From Aequorivita sp. (lineage in GTDB: Bacteria; Bacteroidota; Bacteroidia; Flavobacteriales; Flavobacteriaceae): DNA of 5,678 bases. Positions 1 to 5,355 of the stretch are shown one piece after another. The position numbers and the translations under genes are program-made. Each line of letters begins with the position of its first letter. Within the stretch, counting starts at the first letter, position 1. Location: assembly GCA_002733915.1 (NCBI GenBank), contig NVXN01000012.1, positions 8,219 to 13,896 on the forward strand, given 5' to 3'. The notes beneath the pieces are model-generated. The model was not told where the DNA came from and ran no database searches. It saw only the letters and a program-made list of their open reading frames with translations.

Positions 1-221
1 CCGAAGAGCGCAAACGTAAAATGAAAGAATTTAATTACAAATTCAAAAACAGCCCTTCACGTATTGATGAGATTGAAAAGCAACCGGCCTACAAACGTAT
101 GGGCATTGACCTGAATGAAACCAAGAATGAACCTAACATATCACGAACCTCGGTAAATACAGAGGATGATGACATTTCCTTGCGAAAAAACAATTCATTT
201 TTGCACGATAATGTGGACTAG
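1..221 (+). CDS. ftsZ: Cell division protein FtsZ, C-terminal end (partial)
   Basis: Only the last 72 codons are in the window; the reading frame is open from base 3 and enters from the left edge. FtsZ is the tubulin-like GTPase that polymerises into the Z-ring at mid-cell. The GTPase core lies outside the window, so the call rests on the tail. A basic start (EERKRKMKEFNYKF) is followed by a short motif QPAYKRMGIDL, which resembles the partner-binding peptide of other FtsZ proteins (IPAFLRKQ type). A polar linker and an acidic stretch (NTEDDD) lead to LRKNNSFLHDNVD at the stop. The NNSFLHDNVD ending is one I know from flavobacterial FtsZ. The downstream YqeY-family gene also fits the usual flavobacterial order after ftsZ. 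An intrinsic terminator follows 25 bases after the stop, so this gene closes its cluster. Confidence 0.9.
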   Translation, partial: EERKRKMKEFNYKFKNSPSRIDEIEKQPAYKRMGIDLNETKNEPNISRTSVNTEDDDISLRKNNSFLHDNVD

Positions 222-246
222 GTGATAAATTTTCGCTTAAAGCAGG

Positions 247-281
247 GGCCCAAATTTCTTTATTGAGTTTGGGCCTTTTTT
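247..281 (+). terminator. Intrinsic terminator after ftsZ
   Basis: A perfect 8-bp inverted repeat, GGCCCAAA (247-254) and TTTGGGCC (268-275), encloses a 13-base loop and is followed directly by six T (276-281). This is a textbook rho-independent terminator for the ftsZ transcript and separates it from the YqeY-family gene. Confidence 0.9.
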
Positions 282-317
282 ACAATAAAAAGGTTTCTAT
301 AAAACAAAGCATTGCTG

Positions 318-348
318 TTTTAAATTTCGGCTTAATTGAGTATCTTCG
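318..348 (+). promoter_or_regulatory. Bacteroidota-type promoter for the YqeY-family gene
   Basis: TATCTTCG at 341-348 matches the Bacteroidota -7 consensus TAnnTTTG at all but one position, and TATCTTTGC-like strings are common in flavobacterial promoters. A weaker -33 element, TTTT (318-321), lies 19 bases upstream, inside the usual 17-23 base spacing. Transcription would start a few bases downstream of 348, leaving a leader of roughly 15-20 bases before the ATG at 370. The -33 match is poor and the call rests mainly on the -7 box. Confidence 0.45.
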
Positions 349-359
349 CACTCAATTAA
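332..359. repeat. Perfect 10-bp palindrome over the predicted -7 box
   Basis: TTAATTGAGT (332-341) and ACTCAATTAA (350-359) are exact reverse complements separated by 8 bases (ATCTTCGC). The left arm ends on the first base of the predicted -7 box and the right arm covers the likely start of transcription. A dyad in this place is suited to be an operator. The transcript would contain little or none of the left arm, so an RNA hairpin is less likely. The protein that would bind it is unknown. Confidence 0.6.
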
Positions 360-369
360 AAATACAGCA

Positions 370-819
370 ATGAGCTTACAGGAAAAGGTAATGGAAGCAA
401 TGAAGACCGCAATGAAAGCGAAAGATACTCAATCTTTGGAAGCATTGCGGGCCGTTAAATCTGCTTTGTTATTAGCACAAACGGAAACAGGTTCAAAGGT
501 AGATTTAAGCGAAACTGAGGAGATAAAACTACTTCAGAAGCAGGTAAAACAACGAAAGGATAGTGCGGCAATTTACAGGGAGCAAGGGAGAGAAGATCTC
601 GCCGAACCAGAATTGGCCCAAGCACAAGTTATTGAGCAGTTTTTGCCCGCGCAATTAACCGAAGCAGAAGTTAGCAAGATTGTTGATGAAATTATTATTG
701 AAACTGGAGCTTCATCCATGGCAGATATGGGAAGGGTTATGGGCTTAGCCAGCGCAAAACTTGCTGGCAAAGCAGATGGTAAAACCATTTCTACTGTTGT
801 AAAATCTAGATTGTTATAA
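370..819 (+). CDS. GatB/YqeY domain-containing protein
   Basis: A complete 149-residue protein, the usual size for the stand-alone YqeY family. Two blocks identify it: a helical N-terminal part with LRAVKSAL (26-33) and KQRKDSAAIYREQGREDLA (60-78) running into EQFLPAQLTEAE (89-100), and the C-terminal helical tail domain with MGRVMGLASAKLAGKADG (120-137) ending KSRLL. The tail domain is related to the C-terminal tRNA-contacting domain of GatB, a subunit of the Glu-tRNA(Gln)/Asp-tRNA(Asn) amidotransferase. The free-standing protein has no settled function. It is predicted to be cytosolic, with no signal peptide or membrane segment. The ATG at 370 fits the family N-terminus (MSLQEKVMEAMK). A tRNA-Arg gene begins 12 bases after the stop with no terminator between them, so the two are probably co-transcribed. 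Confidence 0.93.
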   Translation: MSLQEKVMEAMKTAMKAKDTQSLEALRAVKSALLLAQTETGSKVDLSETEEIKLLQKQVKQRKDSAAIYREQGREDLAEPELAQAQVIEQFLPAQLTEAEVSKIVDEIIIETGASSMADMGRVMGLASAKLAGKADGKTISTVVKSRLL

Positions 820-831
820 AATAGTTTAAAA

Positions 832-905
832 GGCCGCGTGGCGCAACTGAATAGCGCATCAGATTTCGGCTCTGAGGGTTGGGGGTTTGAATCCCTCCGC
901 GGTCA
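832..905 (+). tRNA. tRNA-Arg (anticodon TCG)
   Basis: A full cloverleaf can be drawn. The acceptor stem pairs 832-838 with 898-904 (one G-U), and the discriminator is A905. The D-stem GCGC (841-844) pairs with GCGC (854-857). The anticodon stem TCAGA (859-863) pairs with TCTGA (871-875), around loop TTTCGGC with anticodon TCG at 866-868, which reads CGA and possibly other CGN arginine codons. The variable loop has 5 bases (876-880). The T-stem pairs 881-885 with 893-897 (one G-U). CCA is not encoded. The D-loop keeps A20 (851) and the anticodon keeps C35, features known as arginine identity elements in E. coli. Unusually, position 19 is A (850) instead of G and position 56 is T (888) instead of C, so the tertiary 19-56 pair would be A-U. 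Confidence 0.96.
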
Positions 906-910
906 CGAAT

Positions 911-967
911 AAATAGAAACGGAGAAAAAGTCTTGAACAAGCTCAGACTTTTTCTCCGTTTCTATTT
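911..967 (+). terminator. Long perfect hairpin, probable terminator after tRNA-Arg
   Basis: A 23-base arm (911-933) is exactly complementary to 945-967, with an 11-base loop (934-944). The lower stem is A/T-rich around a CGGAG core. The right arm ends in ATTT and is followed by one more T, so the terminal U-tract is short. Lying 5 bases after the tRNA, it would end the YqeY-tRNA transcript and could protect or present the tRNA 3' end for processing. A perfect stem this long exceeds what termination needs. The loop region holds a small palindrome, CTTGAACAAG (932-941). Confidence 0.75.
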
Positions 968-1085
968 TCAAAGAAGAACTTTGAGTAATCGCGAAGTTTT
1001 TAGATAATTCCCAATGGAAAAAACCTAATTCCCAAACTTTAAAAATGTGTTAATTAATACACCTTTAATAGTCATAGCCTCTAAC

Positions 1086-1093
1086 TATATTTA
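1086..1093 (+). promoter_or_regulatory. Possible -7 box for the SpoIIAA-like gene
   Basis: TATATTTA matches TAnnTTTG at all but the last base, and TTTA at 1064-1067 sits 18 bases upstream as a weak -33 candidate. The gene stands alone after a terminator-like hairpin and must have its own promoter in the 157 bases before 1125. That stretch (968-1124) is very AT-rich, so chance matches are likely. I see no other feature in it. Confidence 0.3.
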
Positions 1094-1124
1094 ACTTCAA
1101 ATATTAAACTTAAATTTCAAAATT

Positions 1125-1490
1125 ATGTTTACTATTATAAATGGGCTTCCAAAAGATACTTTGGGAATACTAATTTCAGGGAAAACCACAAAAGAGGATT
1201 ATGAAAGATTGAACCCATTACTGGAAACACATAAAAAAAAACATGAAAAAGTTAAGATGTTAGTTGAAGTAAAAGACTTTAACTATTCAGCTGGAGCTTT
1301 GTGGGAAGACCTCAAGTTTTCCTTCAATTATTTGGGCTCCATATCCGCTATTGCAATTGTTACCGAAAAAGAGTGGCTGGAAGAATCCATGGAAGCTTTT
1401 GGAAAGATATGGCCCAACTTAAACGTTGAGGGTTTTGAATTTGAGGAACATAAGAAAGCACTGGATTGGCTCAAAAAACAAAAAGTTTAA
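1125..1490 (+). CDS. SpoIIAA-like (STAS-fold) protein
   Basis: A complete 121-residue cytosolic protein resembling the SpoIIAA-like family (PF11964), whose members have an anti-sigma-factor-antagonist (STAS) fold. Family features seen here are the opening beta strand with GILISGKTTKEDYERLNPLL (14-33), the central LVEVKDFNYSAGALWEDLKF (46-65) with the typical small-residue-then-ALWEDLKF helix, the strand SAIAIVTEKEW (74-84), and the ending FEEHKKALDWLKKQ (106-119). These proteins are not the classic SpoIIAA phospho-switch, their role is largely unknown, and some relatives may bind lipids. No partner kinase or sigma factor is adjacent. The start fits because the first beta strand follows immediately. 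The gene is monocistronic and converges with the minus-strand gene 35 bases away. Confidence 0.85.
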   Translation: MFTIINGLPKDTLGILISGKTTKEDYERLNPLLETHKKKHEKVKMLVEVKDFNYSAGALWEDLKFSFNYLGSISAIAIVTEKEWLEESMEAFGKIWPNLNVEGFEFEEHKKALDWLKKQKV

Positions 1491-1525
1491 TGGGTGCCTT
1501 TGTTTAAATAGATTCAATAGGTACT

Positions 1526-1969
1526 TTAAACCCCGAATTGTTTTAAATGATGGTCCAAATGTTTGTATTGCATTTGCCCCCATTGCTGCGGTGTAAATTT
1601 TCCAAAAACAGGGTGTGGCTCCCATTGGGTTTCATTTTTCTTCTCATGAAACTTGTCTATCAATTTTGTGAGTTCGTATTTTTCTGTTTCAAAATCCTTG
1701 CTGTCTGTAATTCTAAAAGCCTTTGCAGTAGGTAAATTCTGTTTCCAAGGTTTGTCATTGTACAACATTTTCTTAAACAGGAAGGCGAGTGGAAAAAATT
1801 GTTTTTTCACATTGCCCTTCCCCAATGAAACCTTTAATGGCTGTTGGCAATGGTGCAACATTTGGGCAACGTCCATTTTTCCCCATCTGCCTCCACTTTC
1901 TTGGGTAAGATTGTTCAACCTTTCCTTTATTTCTGAATATGCGTTGTTTTCAAAAAGTGATTTCATCAT
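1526..1969 (-). CDS. DUF1569 (DinB-like fold) protein
   Basis: A complete 147-residue minus-strand protein of the DUF1569 family, part of the DinB/YfiT-like four-helix superfamily of putative metal-dependent enzymes. The matching features are the GGRWGKMDVAQMLHHCQQPL block (26-45) with H39/H40, HPVFGKFTPQQWGQMQYKH (119-137), and the C-terminal HLDHHLKQFG (137-146), where H137 and H141 form an HxxxH pair. By analogy with DinB-like proteins, one N-terminal histidine and the C-terminal pair could bind a divalent metal; this is inferred from the family. The substrate is unknown, and thiol-transfer chemistry is known only for some relatives. It is predicted to be cytosolic. Two adjacent ATG codons (1969 and 1966) make the start uncertain by one residue. 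The gene diverges from radC. Confidence 0.87.
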   Translation of the reverse strand: MMKSLFENNAYSEIKERLNNLTQESGGRWGKMDVAQMLHHCQQPLKVSLGKGNVKKQFFPLAFLFKKMLYNDKPWKQNLPTAKAFRITDSKDFETEKYELTKLIDKFHEKKNETQWEPHPVFGKFTPQQWGQMQYKHLDHHLKQFGV

Positions 1970-2055
1970 TTTGTAGTTTTAAACAATAAATGTATTTAAA
2001 ATTGGGGAGTAAAAAGATTGTTTTCAAATCTTTATGCTGTTTAAGCATTCGTCAT

Positions 2056-2063
2056 TATCTTTA
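2056..2063 (+). promoter_or_regulatory. Possible -7 box for the radC operon
   Basis: TATCTTTA matches TAnnTTTG at all but the last base and lies 17 bases before the radC ATG. No good -33 TTTG is present at the right distance. A small inverted repeat, ATGCT (2034-2038) and AGCAT (2044-2048), lies just upstream and could be part of a control site or chance. Confidence 0.4.
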
Positions 2064-2079
2064 ATGAAAAGCTTAAAGT

Positions 2080-2775
2080 ATGGAAGAAAACAATTCCTTT
2101 TCCATAAAAAACTGGAACGAAGACGACCGTCCGCGTGAAAAATTGCTGCTCAAAGGCCGCACAGCACTTAGCGATGCTGAGCTAATTGCCATCCTAATTG
2201 GATCCGGCAGCCGCAATGAGAGCGCAGTTTCCCTAAGCCAGCGTATCTTGGCTTCAGCGGGCAATAATTTAAATGAACTCGGAAGGCTAACCATCCCTGA
2301 ATTGATGAAATATAAAGGAATAGGAGAAGCAAAAGCAATCAGCATTGCTGCTGCAATGGAACTTGGGCGGAGAAGGAGGGCTGAAGAAGCTCTAGAACGA
2401 AAAAAAATAACTTCAAGTACTTCCGTTTTTGAATATGTCCAGCCCATTATTGGCGAACTTCCACACGAAGAGTTTTGGATTCTGTATCTAAACAATTCAA
2501 ACAAAATTATTAAAAGCGCACAGCTCAGCAAAGGTGGAATTACCGGTACTGTGGTAGATGTTCGATTGGCGTTTAAAGAAGCTTTGCAGTTGGGTGCTGT
2601 GGGTATTATTTTGGCACATAACCACCCTTCTGGTACTTTAAAGCCCAGTCAGGCAGATATTCAGCTTACCAGAAAACTAAAAACAGCTGGGGAAAGTCTT
2701 GACATAAAAGTGCTGGACCACCTTATAATTACCGAAAAAGCGTACTTTAGCTTTGCTGATGAAAATATGCTGTAA
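2080..2775 (+). CDS. radC: RadC family protein (JAB/MPN+ domain)
   Basis: A complete 231-residue RadC (UPF0758) of normal length with both domains. The N-terminal part (about 1-100) carries a helix-hairpin-helix region with LMKYKGIGEAKAISIAAAMELGRR (75-98), expected to contact DNA. The C-terminal JAB1/MPN+ domain (about 110-231) has a complete JAMM zinc site: E130 in PHEEF, H180 and H182 in HNHPSG, S190 and D193. The fold is that of zinc-dependent deubiquitinating isopeptidases, but the bacterial substrate is unknown. The old DNA-repair role in E. coli was traced to a different gene, so the name is historical. The N-terminal RPREKLLLKG block (17-26) is typical of chromosomal RadC and argues against a short plasmid or phage antirestriction version. 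The gene leads a compact plus-strand cluster, and its stop is 6 bases before the next ATG. Confidence 0.95.
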   Translation: MEENNSFSIKNWNEDDRPREKLLLKGRTALSDAELIAILIGSGSRNESAVSLSQRILASAGNNLNELGRLTIPELMKYKGIGEAKAISIAAAMELGRRRRAEEALERKKITSSTSVFEYVQPIIGELPHEEFWILYLNNSNKIIKSAQLSKGGITGTVVDVRLAFKEALQLGAVGIILAHNHPSGTLKPSQADIQLTRKLKTAGESLDIKVLDHLIITEKAYFSFADENML

Positions 2776-2781
2776 CCTTTT

Positions 2782-4080
2782 ATGTTGTTAATCTACACCC
2801 AAAAACTCACTCCGCGAATTTCCTATATTTTTAAGCATATTTGTTTGCGTATTTTGGGGATTGAAGCGGTTTTTACGTCGGGGATTGAAGAATTTATCGC
2901 CCACGCGGGCCCCAAGATTTCATATGGAAAAAAACCTTTGGGTAACGAGCTTTTTTTTCATAGCTATGGACTTTTAGAGCAACAGGGGCTTGAAGCTATT
3001 GATGTCGCAGTAAAAAAATGGGGCGATACGTATGGTTTTTTTTCGGTTTCAAACAATAGCGGGCTTCCATTTGATATTTTTTCTGCGAGTTTTTTTATGA
3101 TTACGCGCTATGAAGAGTACTTACCCCATGTAAAAGACGATGTTGGCCGTTTTATGGCTTCGGAAAGTTTGGCATATAAGGAAGGCTTTCTTCACCAACC
3201 CATCGTGGATATCTGGGCACATCTTTTTAAGAAAAAACTGCTAGAAACTTTCCCAGAAATGAAATTTCCTGAAAAAGAGATCGTCATTCACCCCATTATT
3301 GAAGCATCCCAACCCTACGCCTATAAACAAAAGGGAGTTTTTAGATCCGTTATGGGCTATTTTAATAGTTTGGTAAAAGGGCAATTTCGAAATATCTTAA
3401 ACCGCACACAGGTTATTTTAGGCTTAAAACGCGACCCTTTTGACAGCTTTAAATGGATAATAAACAAAGCTACTAGAAGTAATTTTAAGCTATCCGTTTT
3501 TTTTCTCTTAGGAAATGCAGTTTCTTTTAATGAGAGCATGAACACACACCGGCAAAAGTTTAAAATGCTAATTAAGTTTGTGGCAGATTATAACGAAGTG
3601 GGTCTTATTTTTTCATTCAATTCTCTGAATAATTATGAAATGTTGAAAACCGAAAAGAAGCGCATGGAAGAAATAACCAACCGCGCGCTAAAAGTGACCA
3701 TGAATTCTGATTTTTTAGTAAACCTTCCAGATATTTACAGACATCTGGTGGAGCTTGAGGTAAAGAATGATTTTACGATGGTCTTTCGTGACACCGTTGG
3801 CTTTAGGGCCGGAACCTGTACCCCTTTTCTTTTTTATGATTTGGATTATGAAATAAAAACCCCTTTGGTAGTGCATCCTATCGCAATGACAACCATGGCT
3901 TTTCAAAAAAAATATGCTTCAGATATTGAAAAAAATGTAAATAATGCCATTGAAGAGGTGGACAAGGTAAAAGGTACATTTACCATGATCTTTTCAAACA
4001 AAGATTTTTCTTCCGAAGAAAATAACAGGGTTTGGAGAAAGATTTTTGCTGAAAAATTACAGAAGTATGCAGAGCAATGA
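2782..4080 (+). CDS. DUF7033 / polysaccharide-deacetylase-like protein
   Basis: A complete 432-residue protein resembling a flavobacterial family usually annotated as polysaccharide deacetylase family or DUF7033. The N-terminal half contains the conserved-looking LPFDIFSASFFMITRYEEYL (95-114), followed by KDDVGRF and VDIWAHLFKK. The second half has LKRDPFDSFKWI (215-226), the strand FKLSVFFLLGN (235-245), GLIFSFNS (274-281) and a closing FRAGTCTPFLFYDLDYEIKTPL (341-362), consistent with a degenerate (beta/alpha) NodB-like barrel. No TFDDG motif is present. Where relatives, as I recall them, have an acidic D-x-D-like site, this protein reads IIEASQPYAYKQKG (172-185). Catalysis is therefore doubtful. 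There is no signal peptide or membrane helix, so it appears cytosolic. It is probably translationally coupled to radC (6-base gap) and overlaps the next gene by 14 bases. Confidence 0.75.
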   Translation: MLLIYTQKLTPRISYIFKHICLRILGIEAVFTSGIEEFIAHAGPKISYGKKPLGNELFFHSYGLLEQQGLEAIDVAVKKWGDTYGFFSVSNNSGLPFDIFSASFFMITRYEEYLPHVKDDVGRFMASESLAYKEGFLHQPIVDIWAHLFKKKLLETFPEMKFPEKEIVIHPIIEASQPYAYKQKGVFRSVMGYFNSLVKGQFRNILNRTQVILGLKRDPFDSFKWIINKATRSNFKLSVFFLLGNAVSFNESMNTHRQKFKMLIKFVADYNEVGLIFSFNSLNNYEMLKTEKKRMEEITNRALKVTMNSDFLVNLPDIYRHLVELEVKNDFTMVFRDTVGFRAGTCTPFLFYDLDYEIKTPLVVHPIAMTTMAFQKKYASDIEKNVNNAIEEVDKVKGTFTMIFSNKDFSSEENNRVWRKIFAEKLQKYAEQ

Positions 4081-4756
4081 AATAACTGACGTTTTTTTTG
4101 ATTTGGACCATACCCTGTGGGATTTTGATCGAAATTCTGGCTTGGCGTTTGAAAGGGTCTTCAAAAAGCACAAAATTAACTTGCCATTGACTGATTTTCT
4201 AAAAGTATATGAACCTATAAACTTTGCATACTGGAAAAAATATCGAGAAAATGTTGTAACAAAAGAAGAGCTGCGCAGAGGAAGGCTTACCGAGACCTTT
4301 CAATACTTTAAAACAAAACTCCCATTGGCCACCATAGATTCGCTTGCGCACTGCTATATTGAAGAACTGCCTATAGACAATCATCTCTTTTTGGGTACAA
4401 TTGAAATTCTCGAATACCTTTCTGGCAACTATAAACTACATATTATTACAAATGGTTTTGAGGAAGTACAGCATCTTAAACTTCAAAACAGCGGCATTAA
4501 AAAATTCTTTAAAACTGTAACCACATCCGAAGAGGTAGGGTTAAAGAAGCCCCATCCTGTTATATTTAAAACCGCCCTTGCAAAAGCTTCAGTCGCCCCA
4601 AGAAATAGTGTTATGATTGGAGACAGTTTGGAAGCAGATATTATAGGGGCGCATAATGTGGGAATGCATACCTTGTTATTTAATTATAGAAATGAAATTG
4701 TTGCCACGCCCCATTTTGCCATAACCGAGCTTTCAGAAATTAAAAAACATTTGTAG
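4067..4756 (+). CDS. YjjG-type HAD phosphatase (noncanonical nucleotidase)
   Basis: A complete 229-residue haloacid-dehalogenase-superfamily hydrolase closest to the YjjG family, which dephosphorylates pyrimidine nucleoside monophosphates and clears mutagenic non-canonical ones. All four HAD motifs are present: FDLDHTLWD with nucleophile D12, acid/base D14 and T16; T128 in IITNG; K161 in GLKKPHP; and GDSLEAD with D186 and D191. The helical cap lies between motifs I and II (about residues 20-110). The DHTLWDF block and the length, close to the roughly 225 residues of E. coli YjjG, favour this subfamily over phosphoglycolate phosphatase. An in-frame ATG lies 21 bases upstream at 4046, but family proteins begin just before the first beta strand, so 4067 is chosen. 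It overlaps the upstream gene by 14 bases, implying translational coupling. Confidence 0.88.
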   Translation: MQSNEITDVFFDLDHTLWDFDRNSGLAFERVFKKHKINLPLTDFLKVYEPINFAYWKKYRENVVTKEELRRGRLTETFQYFKTKLPLATIDSLAHCYIEELPIDNHLFLGTIEILEYLSGNYKLHIITNGFEEVQHLKLQNSGIKKFFKTVTTSEEVGLKKPHPVIFKTALAKASVAPRNSVMIGDSLEADIIGAHNVGMHTLLFNYRNEIVATPHFAITELSEIKKHL

Positions 4757-4805
4757 TAATAATCCTTCATTTTGGACGTTAAAAATTAGTAAACTATCCC
4801 CATTT

Positions 4806-5351
4806 ATGAATAAAACCATATCCCATTCCATCTATATGGTTTGTGCTTGCTTGTTATTTTCAGCCTGTATAAAAGATACCGATTTTGATCAGGCCGAAGA
4901 AATAGCACTGACCCCAATTGTAGAACTAGACCTGATTTATTTTAATCTTCACGCAGACCAGTTTTATGATACTATAAATTCTACCCCTGTATTAACTGTT
5001 ACGGATACTACAGAAATTAAATTTTTAGATGACAGCTCCCTTCAGGAAAGTCTTAAGCGCGCAGAGTTTTATTTTAGATTCACAAATAGTATCCCCCGGA
5101 CTTTTCAAGTAGATTTTCAGTTTTTAAGTGAAACGAATGATACAACATATGTTGCAGGAACATCGGTTATTGGGGGAATGCCCGCCGCGCCTGTAATTAC
5201 TGAATATATTGAAAATGTGGAGGAAGACGATATTCTGCGATTGACACAAGCCAACAAGGTTGTGGTTTCCGTAACCATACCATCATCCAATGAGAACCTG
5301 GAAGGCACATTAAATTTAAAATCCAAGACTACCTACTTTTTGGAATACTAA
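4806..5351 (+). CDS. Putative surface lipoprotein, unknown function
   Basis: A complete 181-residue protein that I do not recognise as a named family. It starts with a lipoprotein signal peptide: MNK, a hydrophobic stretch with YMVCACLLFSA (10-20), then the lipidated cysteine C21. The lipobox LFSAC has F at -3, slightly off consensus. The residues after the cysteine, IKDTDFD, resemble the K/D-rich lipoprotein export signal known from Bacteroidota, so display on the cell surface is plausible (inference). The mature part is acidic and beta-rich, with alternating polar/hydrophobic strands such as AEFYFRFTNSIPRTFQVDFQFL (86-107), which suggests a small beta-sandwich. Only 4 bases separate it from the DUF5723 gene, so the pair is probably co-expressed. 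A possible -33 TTTG (4771-4774) upstream lacks a good -7 partner. Confidence 0.75.
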   Translation: MNKTISHSIYMVCACLLFSACIKDTDFDQAEEIALTPIVELDLIYFNLHADQFYDTINSTPVLTVTDTTEIKFLDDSSLQESLKRAEFYFRFTNSIPRTFQVDFQFLSETNDTTYVAGTSVIGGMPAAPVITEYIENVEEDDILRLTQANKVVVSVTIPSSNENLEGTLNLKSKTTYFLEY

Positions 5352-5355
5352 TACA

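Noticed and set aside
1047..1062. GTGT...ACAC flanking TTAATTAA upstream of the SpoIIAA-like gene, as a possible operator
   Set aside because: The two dyads are not centred on the same point and only four base pairs hold in the outer one; this is expected in very AT-rich DNA.
1491..1531. A shared terminator between the convergent SpoIIAA-like and DUF1569 genes
   Set aside because: Only GTTTAAA (1502-1508) with TTTAAAC (1525-1531) and a weak GTGCCT/AGGTAC pairing can be drawn; the stems are short, AT-rich and lack a following T-tract.
1653..1976. A 107-codon plus-strand frame opposite the DUF1569 gene
   Set aside because: The minus-strand frame carries recognisable DUF1569 motifs and this translation does not look like a protein family.
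1970..2055. A minus-strand promoter for the DUF1569 gene
   Set aside because: The best pair (TACATTTA as -7 at 1994-1987 with TTTG at 2028-2025) has a 30-base spacer, too long for the Bacteroidota promoter type.
2073..2531. A 152-codon open frame on the minus strand opposite radC
   Set aside because: It lies inside a gene with clear family motifs, has a low-complexity serine/leucine-rich translation, and resembles nothing known; it is a shadow of radC.
2080..2775. RadC as a sign of a mobile island or antirestriction system
   Set aside because: The protein has the full N-terminal helix-hairpin-helix region of chromosomal RadC, and no integrase, transposase, phage or conjugation gene is nearby.
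4046..4066. An earlier in-frame ATG for the HAD nucleotidase
   Set aside because: It would add seven residues (MLKNYRS) ahead of the usual family N-terminus and extend the overlap with the upstream gene to 35 bases; the ATG at 4067 fits better.
4771..4802. A promoter directly before the lipoprotein gene (TTTG 4771-4774, then TATCCCCA at 4795)
   Set aside because: The spacing of 20 bases is right, but the -7 candidate matches only the TA of TAnnTTTG; too weak to list as a feature.
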